This document shows positions 4,883 through 8,044 of a stretch of DNA of 8,044 nucleotides, in pieces. Location: positions 1 to 8,044 of the forward strand of contig JAGGYX010000041.1 of NCBI GenBank assembly GCA_021162305.1, given 5' to 3'. How positions within the stretch are numbered: position 1 is the first letter of the stretch; every line of letters starts with the position of its first letter. A program made the translations under genes and the position numbers. Below the pieces are notes generated by a model that was not told where the DNA came from, searched no databases, and was given only the letters and a program-made list of their open reading frames with translations. This DNA is from Thermoplasmata archaeon. Lineage in GTDB: Archaea > Thermoplasmatota > E2 > UBA202 > JdFR-43.

Positions 4883-7175
4883 GCATTTGTTAAAAAAAGA
4901 TGGATATGTTTATAGAATTGATTTGTTAAATGCGAGTGATGAGGAGTTGCTTGAGATAAGCCGTAAGATGGGGCTTGCTTTAAATTTATATGAAATGAAG
5001 AAAATTGCTTCTTATTTTGAGCAAAAGCAACGCATGCCAACAGATGTGGAATTGCAGGCGATAGCACATGCATGGAGTGAGCATTGCTGCTATAAGTCGT
5101 CGAAACCATTACTGAGAAAATATTTATACAATATAGGCAAAGAAAAGGTTATTGCGAGAGAGGATGCAGGTGTTGTTGAATTTGATTCCCGCCATTACTA
5201 TGTTGCCGCATTGGAAAGCCATAACCATCCTTCTGCCATAGAACCATATGGAGGAGCTGCTACAGGCATAGGTGGAATAATAAGAGATGTTCTATGCATG
5301 GGAGCAAAACCAATTGCATTGATTGACCCTCTTTTCTTTGGAGATTTGGACATGAGCTACGATGAGCTGCCAGAAGGCATAAAACATCCTCGCTATCTTT
5401 TCAAAAGGGTTGTTGAGGGAATAAGAGATTATGGAAATAGAGTTGGAATTCCTACGGTGGCGGGAATCGTATATTTCCATCCTCGCTATACCCAAAATTG
5501 CCTCGTTAACGTGGGTTGCATTGGAATAGTTGAAAAAGAAAAAATGGTGAGGAGCAGGGTTAAGAATGCAGGCGAGGTTTACATATATGCAGGGGGGAAA
5601 ACAGGAAGAGATGGCATACATGGCGTGACATTTGCTTCAGAAGAGCTGAGAAAAGAAAGCGAGGAAGAATCAATGACAGCCGTGCAACTTGGTGACCCCA
5701 TAACGAAAGAACCTCTCATCCATGCCGTTTTAGAATGCAATGAGCGTGGCTTAATAGAGGGCATGAAGGATATGGGCGGCGGCGGGCTTTCATGCGCAGC
5801 AAGCGAGATGGCATATGCTGGCGGGCTGGGGGCGGAAATATGGCTGGATAAGGTGCCATTGAGAGAAGAGAATATGCAGCCATGGGAGATATGGATTTCA
5901 GAATCACAGGAAAGGATGCTGTTGTCTGTTAAGCCTGAGAATGTTGAGAAAGTTTTGGAAATATTTGATTCATGGGATGTTGAAGCCGTCGTTATTGGAA
6001 AAATTGTGGAGGGAGGAAGAATCAGGGTATATTACAAAGGGCAGCTTGTTGAAGATGTTGACCTTGCTTTTAGAGTGGCTGGAATAGAGTATATGAGGAC
6101 GGTGAAAAATCCCTTGATTAAAGAAATCGAAGCAAACTTTGAAATGCCAGATTTGGAAGAAATGTTCTTAAAAATTCTTGCCTCTCCAAATGTAGCAAGC
6201 AGAGAATGGGTGATAAGGCAGTATGACCATGAAGTTAAAGGCGGGACAATACTCAAACCATTGCATGGATTTCCTTATTCAAGCCATGCTGATGCTGCCA
6301 TAATAAAACCTTTGGGGCAATCGTTTAAAGGACTTGCCATAACGACGGATGTAAATCCATATTATACGAGCATAAATCCATACTGGGGGACTGCCTCTGC
6401 CATTGATGAAGCTATTCGCAATTTAGCAAGCGTTGGAGCAAGAGCAAGCTCATTTTTAGATTGCCTCAATTTTGGAAATCCTGAAAAGCCAGAAAGAATG
6501 GGAGAGTTTCATGAAAGCGTTAAAGCATTGCATGATTTTGCTTCTCGCCTCAACATTCCCTTCATATCGGGAAATGTCAGCTTTTATAATGAATGGCATG
6601 GAATGGCAATCCCGCCGACGCCAACAATAATGGCAATCGGCATTGTGGAAGATGTTCGCAAAATAGCAACTCCTGGATTTAAAAAAGACGGAAATGAAAT
6701 TTATTTGATAGGAGAAACAAAGAGGGAAATGGGAGGGAGTGAGTATTACAGGGCTATGAAAATTAATGGCGGAGTCGTTCCAAGGAGCGATGCAGAAGCA
6801 ATAAAAAAAGGAATGGAAGCAATGGTGAAAGCAATAGAGAATGGAGTGATAAAAGCTGCTCACGATGTTTCAAATGGTGGAATAGCTGTAGCTATAGCAG
6901 AGATGGTAATAGCTGGTAAAGGAGCGAGAATTGATTTAAGCAATATTGCAAATTTAAGGAGCGATTTCAAGCTATTTTCGGAAAGCAATACAAGATGGAT
7001 TGTTGAAGTGGAAAATGAAGAAGAATTTCGTCATGCATTTCAAGAATTGCCTTTGTATAAAATTGGAAATGTTGAGGGAGATGGTGTTGTAATATATGAT
7101 AATGGAAAGAAGCTGATTGATTTATCAAAAGATGATGTGAGAGAGGCATGGGAGAGCTTTTCTCATAGCCTGTAG
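4875..7175 (+). CDS. purL: Phosphoribosylformylglycinamidine synthase subunit PurL (small type)
   Basis: PurL converts FGAR to FGAM with ATP, using ammonia supplied by PurQ. The 766-residue product is of the small PurL type, without a fused glutaminase domain, and is somewhat longer than the bacterial form owing to an N-terminal linker part (about 13-58). Landmarks in order are AHAWSEHCCYKSSK (64-77) with the active-site His70, ESHNHPSAIEPYGGAATGIG (114-133), GIPTVAG (191-197), the glycine loop GGKTGRDGIHG (240-250), LGDP (272-275), DMGGGGLSCAASEM (299-312) and ISESQERML (341-349) in the first AIRS-like half. The second half has YDHEVKGG (450-457), DVNPYY (492-497), NLASVGA (516-522), SGNVSFYNE (565-573), IPPTPTI (579-585), HDVSNGGI (663-670) and LFSESNTR (700-707). 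All expected motifs are intact. The start overlaps purS by 8 bp. No purQ follows; the next gene is convergent, and its frame runs antisense over the last 69 codons. Confidence 0.98.
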   Translation: MIEHLLKKDGYVYRIDLLNASDEELLEISRKMGLALNLYEMKKIASYFEQKQRMPTDVELQAIAHAWSEHCCYKSSKPLLRKYLYNIGKEKVIAREDAGVVEFDSRHYYVAALESHNHPSAIEPYGGAATGIGGIIRDVLCMGAKPIALIDPLFFGDLDMSYDELPEGIKHPRYLFKRVVEGIRDYGNRVGIPTVAGIVYFHPRYTQNCLVNVGCIGIVEKEKMVRSRVKNAGEVYIYAGGKTGRDGIHGVTFASEELRKESEEESMTAVQLGDPITKEPLIHAVLECNERGLIEGMKDMGGGGLSCAASEMAYAGGLGAEIWLDKVPLREENMQPWEIWISESQERMLLSVKPENVEKVLEIFDSWDVEAVVIGKIVEGGRIRVYYKGQLVEDVDLAFRVAGIEYMRTVKNPLIKEIEANFEMPDLEEMFLKILASPNVASREWVIRQYDHEVKGGTILKPLHGFPYSSHADAAIIKPLGQSFKGLAITTDVNPYYTSINPYWGTASAIDEAIRNLASVGARASSFLDCLNFGNPEKPERMGEFHESVKALHDFASRLNIPFISGNVSFYNEWHGMAIPPTPTIMAIGIVEDVRKIATPGFKKDGNEIYLIGETKREMGGSEYYRAMKINGGVVPRSDAEAIKKGMEAMVKAIENGVIKAAHDVSNGGIAVAIAEMVIAGKGARIDLSNIANLRSDFKLFSESNTRWIVEVENEEEFRHAFQELPLYKIGNVEGDGVVIYDNGKKLIDLSKDDVREAWESFSHSL

Positions 7176-8044
7176 AAGGCATCCAGTCAAAGTTAACCCA
7201 TGGAATTGTTATTCCTCTAACAATCTTTATTCCAAAAATTGGTTTTGGAATCGGGGCATGCCAGTTATTCCAGTAATTGCGAAGCCATAAGTTAAAGGAA
7301 CAATCGATGAAGAAAGCCTGTATGCCTTTTTCCTTAACAAAAAAATTGTTCTCTATTCTATTTCTGTTTGATTTTATGAGAAGCAGGTTCATTATGTTGT
7401 GTAAAGAGTTATTTCTCATCTCAATTTTATTTGAAGAAAATAATGTAATGCCCGATATGGTATTTTCCACTCTGTTATTCAAAATTTTTCCATTTCTTGC
7501 AAAATAAAGCATAATTCCACTTTCTCCTGTCTCATCATTTTTTATTTTATTTCCAATGATTGCAAAATTTTTTGATGCAAAAAAATTGATGGAATAAGAG
7601 TTGTTTATAAATATATTATTTGAAACATTGCTCTCCGATTCAAAAATAATGGTTCCATATCCCATTCTCTGTTTTTCTTCTCCTGTTATGGTATAACATG
7701 AAATGTTTATGAATTCATTTTCATGGATTGTGCCAGAGGATGCCATTGCCAAGATGCCATTGTCACAATCTCTTATGATGTTGTTTTCAATGGAAGCATT
7801 TTCTACATATAGCATGGCTATTGTAACCCCAATAGGAATGCGCTGATTCTCTTCCATCCTGTATCCTTTTATATTCCTTATCTCATTTTCTTCTATCTTA
7901 CCATTTTTTGAAGAATACAGGATAACGCCTCCAAAATTTGAATTTTCCAGAATATTTTTTTGAATCATGCTATCATCACAGAATTCAATGATTATTCCAA
8001 CACCCATAGGATATGTTATTCCTTTACTTTCTCTTAATCCATAT
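6967..8044 (-). CDS. NosD-like right-handed parallel beta-helix protein, 5'-partial
   Basis: The frame is open to the right edge (residues before the first in-window ATG at 8007 read GLRESKGITYP), so the N-terminus, probably with a signal peptide, lies outside. The visible part consists of beta-helix coils with an Asn ladder, for example NIL, NEI, NNII, NEF, NNIF, NKI, NRV, NSL and NFF, spaced mostly 21-25 residues. This is typical of NosD/periplasmic copper-binding-like repeat proteins, which are usually exported surface proteins in archaea. Counting from 8007, the conserved end is NYWNNW (244-249) and IPWVNFDWMPS (268-278), which ends at 7174, right beside the purL stop. The frame then runs on for about 68 His/Gln/Leu-rich residues antisense to purL, stopping TGA at 6967; this tail looks like antisense sequence rather than domain. 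The real C-terminus is therefore uncertain. Specific function is unknown. Confidence 0.85.
   Translation of the reverse strand, partial: YGLRESKGITYPMGVGIIIEFCDDSMIQKNILENSNFGGVILYSSKNGKIEENEIRNIKGYRMEENQRIPIGVTIAMLYVENASIENNIIRDCDNGILAMASSGTIHENEFINISCYTITGEEKQRMGYGTIIFESESNVSNNIFINNSYSINFFASKNFAIIGNKIKNDETGESGIMLYFARNGKILNNRVENTISGITLFSSNKIEMRNNSLHNIMNLLLIKSNRNRIENNFFVKEKGIQAFFIDCSFNLWLRNYWNNWHAPIPKPIFGIKIVRGITIPWVNFDWMPSTGYEKSSPMPLSHHLLINQSASFHYHILQHHLPQHFQFYTKAILEMHDEILLHFPLQQSILYCFPKIA
7492..8004 (-). repeat. Three ~57-residue super-repeats in the beta-helix protein
   Basis: Counting from the ATG at 8007, units begin at residues 2, 60 and 116 (8004-7831, 7830-7663, 7662-7492). Each starts with a Gly-containing strand (MGVGIII, IGVTIAML, MGYGTIIF), continues through an Asn-ladder coil and a second coil. 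In the first two units the second coil ends in a charged loop (KGYRMEENQR; TGEEKQR). The loop preceding unit one, LRESKGITYP, lies in the upstream partial sequence. The pattern is visible by eye; copies are diverged. Confidence 0.6.

Noticed and set aside
6456..6863. 135-codon minus-strand frame inside purL
   Set aside because: It is antisense to the conserved DCLNFGNPEKPE and SGNVSFYNE parts of PurL; its His/Phe/Cys/Ser-rich product resembles no protein and it has no promoter.
1..8044. RNA genes, CRISPR arrays, insertion sequences
   Set aside because: Nearly all bases lie in supported protein genes; I saw no tRNA-like cloverleaf, regularly spaced direct repeats, transposase motifs or terminal inverted repeats.

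Overview
The window looks archaeal, most likely a euryarchaeote of the Thermoplasmata type; this lineage call is inference. It is AT-rich, uses ATA for Ile and AGA/AGG for Arg heavily, and is packed with almost no intergenic DNA. Several start codons sit about 22-24 nt downstream of a TATA-like box with no ribosome site between, as in leaderless archaeal transcripts. The gene families (small-type PurL with separate PurS, a NosD-like parallel beta-helix protein, membrane zinc-ribbon protein, GT2 membrane glycosyltransferase) fit that reading.

Layout. (1) 1-210, plus strand: the end of a small membrane protein, possibly cut by the left edge. (2) 200-2331, minus strand: a tightly overlapping cluster, in transcription order GT2 glycosyltransferase, DUF2721-like small membrane protein, alpha/beta hydrolase, with its own TATA-like element just upstream. 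(3) 2380-3396, minus strand: a saccharopine/lysine-dehydrogenase-family oxidoreductase. (4) 3397-3440: a 44-bp divergent promoter with one AT box placed nearly symmetrically for both directions. (5) 3441-4115, plus strand: a polytopic membrane protein that resembles the PrsW/CPBP-type intramembrane proteases but seems to lack key residues. (6) 4149-7175, plus strand: a translationally coupled operon of a membrane-anchored double zinc-ribbon protein, purS and purL (phosphoribosylformylglycinamidine synthase, purine step 4), led by the clearest TATA box in the window. (7) 6967-8044, minus strand: a NosD-like beta-helix protein whose start lies beyond the right edge and whose open frame runs about 209 bp antisense into the end of purL.

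How the genes work together. PurS and PurL form the FGAR amidotransferase with PurQ, which is not in the window. The GT2/DUF2721/hydrolase cluster may act on membrane glycolipids or the cell surface, but only co-location supports that. No RNA genes, mobile elements or CRISPR arrays were seen. No clearly new multi-gene system was found; the best leads are the zinc-ribbon/purSL coupling, the degenerate PrsW-like protein, the antisense tail of the beta-helix gene and that protein's roughly 57-residue super-repeat.
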